64,000 bases of DNA from Pedobacter sp. BMA (lineage in GTDB: Bacteria > Bacteroidota > Bacteroidia > Sphingobacteriales > Sphingobacteriaceae): positions 620,001 through 684,000 of the forward strand of contig NZ_LECU01000006.1 in assembly GCF_001027745.1 (NCBI RefSeq). The letters run 5' to 3'. Shown here piece after piece: positions 1 to 7,567 of this stretch (positions are counted from its first letter, which is position 1; the number at the start of each line of letters is the position of its first letter). A program made the translations under genes and the position numbers. Under the pieces are notes generated by a model, which was not told the DNA's origin, did not search any database, and saw only the letters and a list, made by a program, of their open reading frames with translations.

Positions 1-2089
1 ATTTACCCCAGCGTAATTTAATCAGTTGAGACTGTCCGCCAACAGGGTTTGCTGAACCATGCAAAATATGCGAAGTGGTGACACCACCTGCCAGCTGGCG
101 ATAAATATTGACATCCTCCGAATTAATAATATCAGCTATGCGAACCTCAGCGGATACCGATTGAGCGCCTTCGTTTATCCCTCCGCTACCGGCAATGTGT
201 GAGTGTTCGTCGATAATTCCGGCAGTAATGTGTTTGCCTGTTGCATCAATTACTTTCGCGCCCACGGCAGAAAGGTTTTTACCAACTGCCTTAATCTTTC
301 CGTTCTCCAGCAAAACATCCGCATTTTGCAAAACACCGTCTTTTTCATTCGTCCATACTGTACCATTTTTAATCAAAACAGTTTCTTGTTTAGGCAACTC
401 AACACTGCCAAATGCGGTGAACGGGTAAATTACCGGGCCAACAGCTAATGCAGGTTTGGGTTCATCTTTTTTAGGCATTTCTTTAGCAGCTTCTTTGTAG
501 CTGGCCGTAAATTTACCTGCCGAACCATCAGCAAGAGCAGATTCACCTTTAATGGTGATCGGATTTGCCGAGGTAATATATCCGCTTAAGCGAACATCAC
601 CTTTAGGGTTTTTCTTAAGGTTGAAGTTAATGCTCACCCAGTCGCCATTGCGTGTAAAGGTAGCAGTCGTTTTTACACTATCTGCACCTGTCCTTTCAAT
701 CGCTGCAGCAGAGCCTCCACCCGTTCCGGTTATTTTTAAGGTTAAGGCACCTACACCATCAATGTTCAGGTTATATGTTCCGCGAACATCACTTACGTCC
801 ATTTTGTTAACGATGAAGCGTTTTCCCTGAACCCAGTTTTCAAAAATGATGTTGCCGTTTTTGAATAGGTTATCAGAAGAGATCAGAAAGTTGGCCACTT
901 TACCTTTCTCCAGTGAGCCTACTTTATCGCTGATTCCTAAAAGTTCTGCAGGAATAGTTGTGGTTGCTAGTAAAGCCTGTTTTTCGGTTAATCCGTTTTC
1001 TATTGCAGAGCGGATGTTGCCCCAAAAATCGCGGCTATTCTCTAAACCGAATGCAGTTAGCGCAAACTTTACACCTGCTTTTTCCAAAACTGCAGGATTG
1101 GTGGGTGCCAGCTCCCAGCCCTTCATCTGCGATAAGGAAACGTTTCTGGCCTCCGCAGGATCTTCCACATCATATGCTTTTGGGAAAGATAAGGGAATAA
1201 TTAAGCTCGCTCCTGTGGCTTTAACTTCATTGATTCGCTGATACTCATCTCCCGCGGATTTGATGATGAATTTTTTACCAAACTCCTTACCAATCTTATC
1301 CGCACGGAGGATATTTGCCCAACCGTCCACTTCAAAAATCTGCGGCATGGCCTGCTGTTTCCCAAACTCATCTAAAGAAATATTATATTCCTCTTTTTGT
1401 TTGCTATACCATTGTGCATCATAATAGGTTTGGCGGAGTAAGGCGATCGACCCCATTAAAGAGGTAGGATAATCATTTGATGATGTGCCTTTGTTAAACG
1501 AATAGTTAGCTGCGGTCTGATCTTTCAAAATAAGGTTATTGTCAGCATCATCGTTCAGTGTAACAGCGGCAGAAACCCCGCGCGCAATACCATCACGGCT
1601 GATGACATTAACACTCCCAAAACCCACTTTGCGTAATTCATCCGCTTTTTTACTGTCGGCAGAGAATATACTTTTGACGTAAGTTTCTGGTCTGATGGCC
1701 TCATTCCATCCGTAAGCCCCCTTTTTGGTCGAAACGAAAATAGATTGACGCTGGCCTCCAAAACCTCGTCCCTGCGCCGGAGTTTCGGCAATTCCATAAC
1801 TGGTAAAGGCATCAACCAGTGAGGGGTAAATAAATTTTCCTTTTAAATCTACAACAACATATCCTTTTGGTACAGCAACTCCAGCTCCAACCGCCTGGAT
1901 GGTTTGGCCTTTAATTAACAGTGTTGCATTGGTGAGGGTTTGGTTAGCATTCACTACAATAGTTGCATTAGTAAAAGCAAACATTCCAGGTCGGGTATCA
2001 TACGAACCATTAACAGGGAAAGTAGTTTGTTGTGCAAACATTATCGTAGTAGAAAACACCAGCCCAAGGGCAAGTAAAATTTTCTTCAT
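1..2089 (-). CDS. Secreted tandem-domain amidohydrolase (partial, C-terminus off left edge)
   Basis: The reverse strand is open from an ATG at 2089 to the window edge (696 codons seen). It starts with a signal peptide ending near MFAQ (residue 20). Two amidohydrolase-like modules follow. The first (about 30-350) keeps the small beta-sandwich entry and the closing GSLEKGKVANFLI element, but has DAFTSYG near residue 96 where the metal-binding D-x-H-x-H is expected. The second begins near 565 and keeps DEHSH near 627-631, so it is probably the catalytic one; its remainder is missing. A region of about 150 residues between them looks like beta-rich linker. Substrate unknown; family members hydrolyse cyclic amides, imidazolones or dipeptides. 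The export signal places it in the periplasm. The gene is divergent from the 2201 gene. Confidence 0.85.
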   Translation of the reverse strand, partial: MKKILLALGLVFSTTIMFAQQTTFPVNGSYDTRPGMFAFTNATIVVNANQTLTNATLLIKGQTIQAVGAGVAVPKGYVVVDLKGKFIYPSLVDAFTSYGIAETPAQGRGFGGQRQSIFVSTKKGAYGWNEAIRPETYVKSIFSADSKKADELRKVGFGSVNVISRDGIARGVSAAVTLNDDADNNLILKDQTAANYSFNKGTSSNDYPTSLMGSIALLRQTYYDAQWYSKQKEEYNISLDEFGKQQAMPQIFEVDGWANILRADKIGKEFGKKFIIKSAGDEYQRINEVKATGASLIIPLSFPKAYDVEDPAEARNVSLSQMKGWELAPTNPAVLEKAGVKFALTAFGLENSRDFWGNIRSAIENGLTEKQALLATTTIPAELLGISDKVGSLEKGKVANFLISSDNLFKNGNIIFENWVQGKRFIVNKMDVSDVRGTYNLNIDGVGALTLKITGTGGGSAAAIERTGADSVKTTATFTRNGDWVSINFNLKKNPKGDVRLSGYITSANPITIKGESALADGSAGKFTASYKEAAKEMPKKDEPKPALAVGPVIYPFTAFGSVELPKQETVLIKNGTVWTNEKDGVLQNADVLLENGKIKAVGKNLSAVGAKVIDATGKHITAGIIDEHSHIAGSGGINEGAQSVSAEVRIADIINSEDVNIYRQLAGGVTTSHILHGSANPVGGQSQLIKLRWGK

Positions 2090-2173
2090 AATAAGTTTAG
2101 TGGTTATTTTGTTTAAAACTAATATAAATTAGTGTTGGAAGTGCTGAATATCCTATTTTTTACAATTAATGAC

Positions 2174-2181
2174 TATTTTTG
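2174..2181 (+). promoter_or_regulatory. Candidate -7 promoter element (TATTTTTG)
   Basis: The sequence matches the Bacteroidetes -7 consensus TAnnTTTG and ends 20 nt before the ATG at 2201. No TTG lies at the usual -33 distance, so support is partial. Confidence 0.4.
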
Positions 2182-2200
2182 AAGAAACATATTTGGAAAA

Positions 2201-2644
2201 ATGTATAGTATTTTAAAATCTGCGCACTCAGGGTGGCGCTACATCGTATTAATTTTATTAGTTGTTGCCGTAATTAATGGCCTGCAGGGGTGGTTAGGTA
2301 AAAAAACGTATACAGAAGGTAACCGTAAGCTAAATGTCTTTACCTTAATCAGCGCGCATATTCAGTTTCTGATCGGATTAGTGCTTTATTTTTTAAGTCC
2401 GCTAACAAAACTTCCGATGAGCGACACGATAGGAAGATACTTCAAAGCTGAGCATACCAGCATGATGCTGATTGCCATTATTCTGATTACTATTGGGAAC
2501 TCAAAATCGAAAAAAGTGGCAGATGCTGTGGCAAAACACCGCACTATAGCTATTTTCTTTGGATTGGCCTTAACTATTATTATTGCGGCCATCTCACTAA
2601 TGATCAAAGAAGTTCCCGGAAGATCATTTTTTGGAGTTTCTTAA
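2201..2644 (+). CDS. Small four-helix membrane protein, cytochrome b-like
   Basis: This 147-residue protein has four hydrophobic segments (about 12-30, 47-65, 87-100, 113-135) and no signal peptide. Each segment carries one histidine near its start (H9, H53, H85, H113), a layout that would suit b-type heme ligation in a four-helix bundle. Similar Bacteroidetes proteins are often labelled cytochrome B, but I recall this from annotation practice, not from biochemical proof. It stands alone, between the divergent amidohydrolase and the trp leader, and is followed by a hairpin at 2716-2745. Heme binding is an inference. Confidence 0.65.
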   Translation: MYSILKSAHSGWRYIVLILLVVAVINGLQGWLGKKTYTEGNRKLNVFTLISAHIQFLIGLVLYFLSPLTKLPMSDTIGRYFKAEHTSMMLIAIILITIGNSKSKKVADAVAKHRTIAIFFGLALTIIIAAISLMIKEVPGRSFFGVS

Positions 2645-2715
2645 AAAATGATTGCTTTCTGAGTTAGCCGAAGTGTATTTTGCAACAGAAACTCTGGAAT
2701 ATTGATAATATTTTA

Positions 2716-2745
2716 AATAAAGCCGCCCTGCCAGCCGGCTTTATT
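2716..2745 (+). terminator. Hairpin terminator after the 2201 gene
   Basis: AATAAAGCCG (2716-2725) pairs with CGGCTTTATT (2736-2745) around a 10-nt loop. The run of T is inside the arm and no long T tract follows, so it is a weak or partial terminator. Confidence 0.5.
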
Positions 2746-2799
2746 CGTGAACAAATAAAAGTTTAACATAAAATATATTGAATTAATTGTGGTAAATAT

Positions 2800-2829
2800 T
2801 TTGCTTTTTCAAATTTCTTTATATTTTTG
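2800..2829 (+). promoter_or_regulatory. trp operon promoter
   Basis: TTTG at 2800-2803 (the -33 element) is separated by 18 nt from TATTTTTG at 2822-2829 (the -7 element). Both match the known Bacteroidetes sigma-ABfr consensus and spacing. The predicted start of transcription is about 2833-2837, which coincides with the leader-peptide ATG at 2836. Confidence 0.75.
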
Positions 2830-2835
2830 TCGCTC

Positions 2836-2904
2836 ATGATCAGCAAGATACATACATGGCTTTGGCGCGGTAATTCTAAAAAGAGTTGCGCTGGCTGCGT
2901 ATGA
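2836..2904 (+). CDS. trpL: Putative tryptophan leader peptide, near leaderless
   Basis: This 22-codon frame starts MISKIHTWLW and ends CAGCV before TGA, with Trp codons at positions 8 and 10. It lies directly after a good promoter and 42 nt before a strong terminator hairpin that precedes trpE. GGCGC within and after the second Trp codon (2864-2868) can pair with GCGCT (2888-2892). CGCTGGCT (2889-2896) can instead pair with AGCCCGGCG (2948-2956 region, one bulged C), the left arm of the terminator. That is the mutually exclusive geometry of transcription attenuation. Only two Trp codons and the lack of a 5' UTR are unusual. Expression of the peptide is inferred. Confidence 0.7.
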   Translation: MISKIHTWLWRGNSKKSCAGCV

Positions 2905-2945
2905 GAAAAATATAGTTTATCAACCTAAACCTTAATTGAACCAAT

Positions 2946-2988
2946 AAAGCCCGGCGTAGAACCACACGCCGGGCTTTTATTTTTTTAA
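2946..2988 (+). terminator. trp attenuator terminator
   Basis: A 12-bp perfect stem (2946-2957 with 2966-2977) surrounds an 8-nt loop and is followed by TTATTTTTTT. It stands between the leader peptide and trpE with no other gene to end, so it fits an attenuator rather than an operon end. Confidence 0.85.
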
Positions 2989-2998
2989 AAAATTACAA

Positions 2999-3036
2999 AG
3001 GGGAGATGCCTACATTGTTCCTCCCCGCAATGACGA
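2999..3036 (+). repeat. REP-like palindromic remnant before trpE
   Basis: GGGGAG (3000-3005) and CTCCCC (3021-3026) form an inverted repeat, followed by GCAATGACGA. The stretch resembles the dispersed palindromes containing CATTGCGAGGAGG and its complement that are common in Bacteroidetes intergenic DNA. The likeness is from memory. If right, the ATGs at 3006 and 3030 belong to the repeat and not to trpE. Confidence 0.4.
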
Positions 3037-3041
3037 TAAAA

Positions 3042-4439
3042 ATGTTTAAAATTAATACCACCTATAAAAAAATGCTTGCTGACACCACAACGCCTGTTAG
3101 CATTTATTTACGATTACGCGATGTTTATCCAAACAGCATCTTACTCGAAAGTTCAGACTATCACAGCCGTGAGAATTCTATGAGTTTCGTTTGTGCTGAA
3201 CCTGTAGCCGGAATTATTTTGAAAGGCAAACGGCTGGAAACCTATTTTCCGGATGGAACCGTTGCGATCAAAGAAAGTAAAAACCTTACTGAAGAAATAG
3301 CCGAATTTAAGGATCAGTTTAAACAAACAGACTTTCCTGAAATTAAGTTCATTTCCAGTGGTTTATTCGGTTATTTCACCTGGAATGCCGTACAGCATTT
3401 TGAAGATATTCAGTTCACATCCGAAACTCCCGAAGGAGAGGAAATTCCGGAGATGCAATATCATTTGTATCGTTATCTGATTGCTATCGATCATTTTAAA
3501 AATGAAATCACTTTGTTCAAGAATACTTTCGAAGGGGAAGAGGAAGGCGGACTGGAAAAAATGGAGTACCTTATACAGAATAAAAACTATCCTGAATATA
3601 AATTCCAGCTTCGGGGGGAGGAAAGCTCAAATTTAACCGATCAGGGCTTTATGGAGCTGGTGGAAAAGCTCCAAAAACATATTTATCGCGGTGATGTTTT
3701 TCAGATAGTTCCGTCGCGGGCATTTAAACAAGCTTTTTCGGGTGATGAATTTAATGTATATCGTTGCCTGCGTTCCATCAACCCATCGCCCTATCTTTTC
3801 TATTTTGATTACGGTAACTTCAAGCTCTTTGGATCATCACCAGAGGCTCAAATTACGATCAAAAATAACACAGCCAATATTTTTCCAATAGCGGGGACTT
3901 TTAAGCGAAGTGGAAATGATATCGAAGATGCAGAACAGGCCCGTAAACTGGAGCAGGATCCGAAAGAAAGTGCTGAGCATGTGATGCTGGTTGATTTAGC
4001 CCGTAATGATTTAAGCAGGCATTGTAACCGTGTGGAAGTAAAATCATTTAAGGAGGTTCAGTATTACTCGCACCTTATCCATTTGGTAAGTAAAGTGAGT
4101 GGCCACCTTCAGGAAGATGTAAGTGCTTTTAAAGTTGTTGCCGATACTTATCCGGCAGGGACACTTAGCGGGGCGCCTAAATACAAAGCCATGCAGCTGA
4201 TTGATGAGAATGAAAAACTGGGGCGCAATTTTTATGCTGGCGCCATTGGTTTTATGGGCTTCAATGAAGATTTTAACCATGCCATCATGATCAGGACTTT
4301 CATGAGTAAAAATAACGAATTGCATTACCGTGCCGGGGCAGGTATTGTGGCAGACTCTGTTCCGGAAACTGAAATGCAGGAAGTGAACAATAAAATTGCC
4401 GCCTTAAGAAAAGCACTGCAAATGGCTGAAGGCATCTAA
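3042..4439 (+). CDS. trpE: Anthranilate synthase component I
   Basis: TrpE converts chorismate and ammonia (from TrpG) to anthranilate, the first step of tryptophan synthesis. The C-terminal chorismate-binding domain shows GDVFQIVPSRAF, LVDLARNDLSR and PAGTLSGAPK; the N-terminal part has LLESSDYHSRENSMSF, in the region that usually carries the Trp-feedback site. The frame is open from 3006, but I prefer ATG 3042 (MFKINTTYKKML, 465 residues) because upstream codons lie in a palindromic remnant and read unlike the family. It is preceded by a leader-peptide attenuator and followed after 47 nt by trpG. Confidence 0.95.
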   Translation: MFKINTTYKKMLADTTTPVSIYLRLRDVYPNSILLESSDYHSRENSMSFVCAEPVAGIILKGKRLETYFPDGTVAIKESKNLTEEIAEFKDQFKQTDFPEIKFISSGLFGYFTWNAVQHFEDIQFTSETPEGEEIPEMQYHLYRYLIAIDHFKNEITLFKNTFEGEEEGGLEKMEYLIQNKNYPEYKFQLRGEESSNLTDQGFMELVEKLQKHIYRGDVFQIVPSRAFKQAFSGDEFNVYRCLRSINPSPYLFYFDYGNFKLFGSSPEAQITIKNNTANIFPIAGTFKRSGNDIEDAEQARKLEQDPKESAEHVMLVDLARNDLSRHCNRVEVKSFKEVQYYSHLIHLVSKVSGHLQEDVSAFKVVADTYPAGTLSGAPKYKAMQLIDENEKLGRNFYAGAIGFMGFNEDFNHAIMIRTFMSKNNELHYRAGAGIVADSVPETEMQEVNNKIAALRKALQMAEGI

Positions 4440-4486
4440 TATAAAAAGCTGCAAGGTAAATCACCCGAAAAAAAGAAGAAATCAAG

Positions 4487-5071
4487 ATGGAAAATAAAGA
4501 TAAAAAGCCAGTTTTAGTGATAGATAATTACGACAGTTTTACTTATAACCTGGTTCATTTAATTAATGAAGTTGGATACGACGCTGTGGTATGGAGAAAT
4601 GATAAGTTTGATTTGGCAGACGTATCACAATACGATAAAATTTTGCTTTCCCCGGGTCCCGGTATTCCGGAAGAGGCTGGTTTACTTCTGGATGTAATCA
4701 AAACCTATGCTCCGAGCAAAAGTATTTTCGGAGTATGTTTAGGGCAACAGGCAATTGCAGAGGTTTTCGGTGGAACTTTGCTAAACCTCGGACGTCCTAT
4801 GCATGGTATTGCGACACCCGTTACTGTTGTCGACGGCGATGAGCCCTTGTTCTGGGAATGTCCCCAAACCATCAATGTAGGACGCTACCATAGCTGGGTA
4901 GTGAGTAAGGAAAACTTTCCTTCCTGCCTGAAAATTACTGCAAGAGACCACAAAAGTGAAATTATGGCATTAAGGCATGAGTCGCTCGACGTTCGCGGAG
5001 TACAATTCCACCCCGAAAGTGTACTTACAGAATATGGTAAGCAAATGATGGAGAACTGGTTGACGAGTTAA
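4487..5071 (+). CDS. trpG: Anthranilate synthase component II (glutamine amidotransferase)
   Basis: This 194-residue class I glutamine amidotransferase supplies ammonia to TrpE. It has the oxyanion motif SPGPGIPEEAG, the nucleophile loop FGVCLGQQA (Cys84) and the catalytic HPES near residue 174. The length is normal for a free-standing TrpG, and it is not fused to TrpD. It lies 47 nt after trpE and 15 nt before trpC, in one transcription unit. Confidence 0.95.
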   Translation: MENKDKKPVLVIDNYDSFTYNLVHLINEVGYDAVVWRNDKFDLADVSQYDKILLSPGPGIPEEAGLLLDVIKTYAPSKSIFGVCLGQQAIAEVFGGTLLNLGRPMHGIATPVTVVDGDEPLFWECPQTINVGRYHSWVVSKENFPSCLKITARDHKSEIMALRHESLDVRGVQFHPESVLTEYGKQMMENWLTS

Positions 5072-5086
5072 CAAACAAGAAATTAC

Positions 5087-5869
5087 ATGAACATTTTAGA
5101 TAAGATCGTACTACGAAAAAAGGAAGAAGTTGCTGATGCGAAGCGATTAATTTCTGCTGATGATTTAACGCAATCGGTTCACTTCAACAGAACGCCATAT
5201 TCCTTCAAAGAGTTTTTACTGGCCGAAGATCGTACCGGCATTATTGCCGAGTTTAAGCGACGCTCTCCTTCAAAAGGATTAATAAACGGTATAGCCGATG
5301 TAGCTGAGGTGACCCAGGCTTATAATCATGCGGGGGCATCGGCACTTTCCGTATTAACCGATGTTGAGTTCTTTGGTGGTAAAACCGATGATATCCTGGC
5401 AGCCAGAGCTGCAAATCAAATTCCAATCCTGCGTAAAGATTTTATGATTGATGAGTACCAGATCTTAGAAGCTAAAGCCTGGGGAGCGGATATCATTCTG
5501 CTCATCGCTGCAATCCTTAGCCCTCAACAAATTAGTGATTTTGGAAAGTTTGCTCAAAACCTTGGTTTAAATGTGTTATTGGAGGTACATAATTTAGAGG
5601 AACTTGAAAGAAGTATCTGCCCGCACCTGGATGCTATCGGTGTTAATAACCGGAATCTTGCAGATTTTACGGTAGATATACAAACTTCATTTGATCTGGT
5701 GAATACTATTCCAAACGAGTTTTTAAAGATCTCTGAAAGTGCAATCAGTAACCCTCAAACCATTAGGGAGCTTAAAGCTGCCGGCTTTGACGGCTTTTTA
5801 ATTGGTGAAAACTTTATGAAAACAGATGATCCGGGTACGGCGATAAAAGATTTTGTAGCACAGATATAA
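5087..5869 (+). CDS. trpC: Indole-3-glycerol phosphate synthase
   Basis: TrpC closes the indole ring, turning carboxyphenylaminodeoxyribulose phosphate into indole-3-glycerol phosphate. The 260-residue TIM barrel shows IIAEFKRRSPSKG, LSVLTDVEFFGG, ILRKDFMIDEYQ, GVNNRNLADF and ISESAIS in the family order, so the catalytic Lys and Glu positions look intact. It lies 15 nt after trpG. trpD, which would act between TrpEG and TrpC, is missing from the cluster. No TrpF domain is fused. No clear terminator follows. Confidence 0.95.
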   Translation: MNILDKIVLRKKEEVADAKRLISADDLTQSVHFNRTPYSFKEFLLAEDRTGIIAEFKRRSPSKGLINGIADVAEVTQAYNHAGASALSVLTDVEFFGGKTDDILAARAANQIPILRKDFMIDEYQILEAKAWGADIILLIAAILSPQQISDFGKFAQNLGLNVLLEVHNLEELERSICPHLDAIGVNNRNLADFTVDIQTSFDLVNTIPNEFLKISESAISNPQTIRELKAAGFDGFLIGENFMKTDDPGTAIKDFVAQI

Positions 5870-5955
5870 GTGGTCTAACTTCATAAATTTCAAAAACCGG
5901 CAAGGTTTGTTGATCTGCGTTTTTCGTTCGCTAATTTACAGCTGATCAATTTTCG

Positions 5956-5963
5956 TATATTTG
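5956..5963 (+). promoter_or_regulatory. hflX promoter -7 element (TATATTTG)
   Basis: A perfect TAnnTTTG whose G is 10 nt before the hflX ATG at 5973, giving a predicted 5' UTR of only a few bases. A -33 TTG is not evident. Confidence 0.55.
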
Positions 5964-5972
5964 TATAATTAC

Positions 5973-7163
5973 ATGGGAAAAAAGAAATTTTATGATACTG
6001 CTATCAAGCAGGAGCGGGCAATATTAGTTGGCGTGGTAACACCCGATGAAAAAGAAGAGCAGACTAAAGAATATTTAGATGAGCTTGCCTTTTTAGTTGA
6101 TACAGCCGGAGGAAAAGTGGAGAAGGTTTTTACTCAAAAAATGCTTAAACCTGAACGGGCAACTTTCGTAGGTACAGGAAAACTGGAAGAAATTAAAGCC
6201 TATGTGAAGTCGGAAGAGATTGATACTGTTGTGTTTGATGATGAGCTCTCGCCTTCACAATTGAGAAATATTGACCGTGAACTCGGTGTAAAGGTACTCG
6301 ATAGAAGCAATTTAATCCTCGATATCTTTGCCAGCAGGGCACAAACCGCACAGGCAAAAACACAGGTTGAGCTCGCCCAATTACAATACGTTTTGCCTCG
6401 TTTAACGGGGATGTGGACTCACCTTGAGCGACAAAAAGGAGGGATTGGTATGCGTGGACCAGGGGAAACGCAAATTGAAAGTGACAGGCGTATTATTCTA
6501 AATAAAATATCACTGCTAAAAGAACGCCTGAGGAATATTGACAGGCAGAATGAAACCCAGCGCAAAAACCGAGGGCAGCTTATTCGTGTAGCGTTGGTTG
6601 GTTATACTAACGTAGGAAAATCAACCATCATGAATATGCTTTCCAAATCTGAAGTTTTTGCAGAAAATAAGTTATTTGCCACATTGGATACTACAGTGAG
6701 GAAGGTGGTGATTGAAAATCTGCCCTTTTTGCTGTCTGATACTGTGGGTTTCATCCGCAAACTTCCTCACCATCTGGTAGAATGTTTTAAATCTACCCTG
6801 GATGAGGTTCGTGAGGCGGATTTATTGATCCATGTTGTGGATGTTTCGCATCCCAATTTCGAAGACCAGATTAATACCGTTAATGAAACTTTAAAAGATC
6901 TTGGCGCTGTAGATAAAGATACCATCCTGGTATTTAATAAAATAGATGCATATGTATCTCCTGAAGTTGACAACGAAGAAGATGATGGAAAACTAACACT
7001 CGAGGATTTTAAGCGCAGCTGGATGAGTCACGATAAGGTGCCTGTTCTCTTTATTTCGGCAACAGAAAAAGAAAATATTGAAGAATTTAAAACACTGTTG
7101 TACGATAAAATCAAAGCTGCACACGTAGCGAGATACCCGTATGATAGTAATTTGTTATATTAG
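5973..7163 (+). CDS. hflX: Ribosome-associated GTPase HflX
   Basis: HflX binds the 50S subunit and rescues or splits stalled ribosomes under stress. The N-terminal HflX domain ends with GGIGMRGPGETQIESDRR; the G domain has GYTNVGKST (P-loop, about 210-218), DTVGFIRKLP and NKID. It has 396 residues from ATG 5973. An upstream TTG at 5961 extends the frame but lies inside the promoter element, so I reject it. rbfA follows after 3 nt, a ribosome-themed operon. Confidence 0.93.
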   Translation: MGKKKFYDTAIKQERAILVGVVTPDEKEEQTKEYLDELAFLVDTAGGKVEKVFTQKMLKPERATFVGTGKLEEIKAYVKSEEIDTVVFDDELSPSQLRNIDRELGVKVLDRSNLILDIFASRAQTAQAKTQVELAQLQYVLPRLTGMWTHLERQKGGIGMRGPGETQIESDRRIILNKISLLKERLRNIDRQNETQRKNRGQLIRVALVGYTNVGKSTIMNMLSKSEVFAENKLFATLDTTVRKVVIENLPFLLSDTVGFIRKLPHHLVECFKSTLDEVREADLLIHVVDVSHPNFEDQINTVNETLKDLGAVDKDTILVFNKIDAYVSPEVDNEEDDGKLTLEDFKRSWMSHDKVPVLFISATEKENIEEFKTLLYDKIKAAHVARYPYDSNLLY

Positions 7164-7166
7164 AAT

Positions 7167-7544
7167 ATGGAAAGTAAACGTCAGCAGAAATTTGCAGGGG
7201 TACTGCAAGAGGAGTTAGCACAGGTTTTTCAGCGTGAGGGTGCTGCATTTTTACCAAATACACTGGTAACCATTACCCGCGTTCGCGTATCGCCGGATTT
7301 AGCTGTGGCAAAGGTTTATCTAAGCTTTTTTAATACCAATAATACTACGCTTTCAATCAACACTGTGAATGCACATGCTGGTGAAATCAGATATAAGCTG
7401 GGCAGCAGAATCCGTCACCAGGTACGGGTAGTGCCCGAGTTAACATTTTTTGTTGATGATACAAACGAATATGTAGAACGCATGGATCATCTTTTCGAAA
7501 AGATTGCCAAAGAGCCCAGACAAAAAGACGAAGACGAAGAATAA
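7167..7544 (+). CDS. rbfA: 30S ribosome-binding factor A
   Basis: RbfA is a small KH-fold protein that helps mature the 16S rRNA 5' end in the 30S subunit. The 125 residues show the family pattern RQQKFAGVLQEELAQVFQ, the VTITRVRVSPDLAVAKVYLSF strand region and the late ELTFFVDDTNEYVERMD segment. The C-terminus is acidic (KDEDEE). It begins 3 nt after hflX and is probably translated with it. Confidence 0.92.
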   Translation: MESKRQQKFAGVLQEELAQVFQREGAAFLPNTLVTITRVRVSPDLAVAKVYLSFFNTNNTTLSINTVNAHAGEIRYKLGSRIRHQVRVVPELTFFVDDTNEYVERMDHLFEKIAKEPRQKDEDEE

Positions 7545-7567
7545 TTCTAAGCAGTATCGCAGTAAGT

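Noticed and set aside
846-1241. 131-residue forward frame in the first 2 kb
   Set aside because: It is antisense to the continuous amidohydrolase reading frame on the reverse strand.
5870-5955. trp operon terminator after trpC
   Set aside because: AAACC/GGTTT gives only a 5-bp stem and no T tract.
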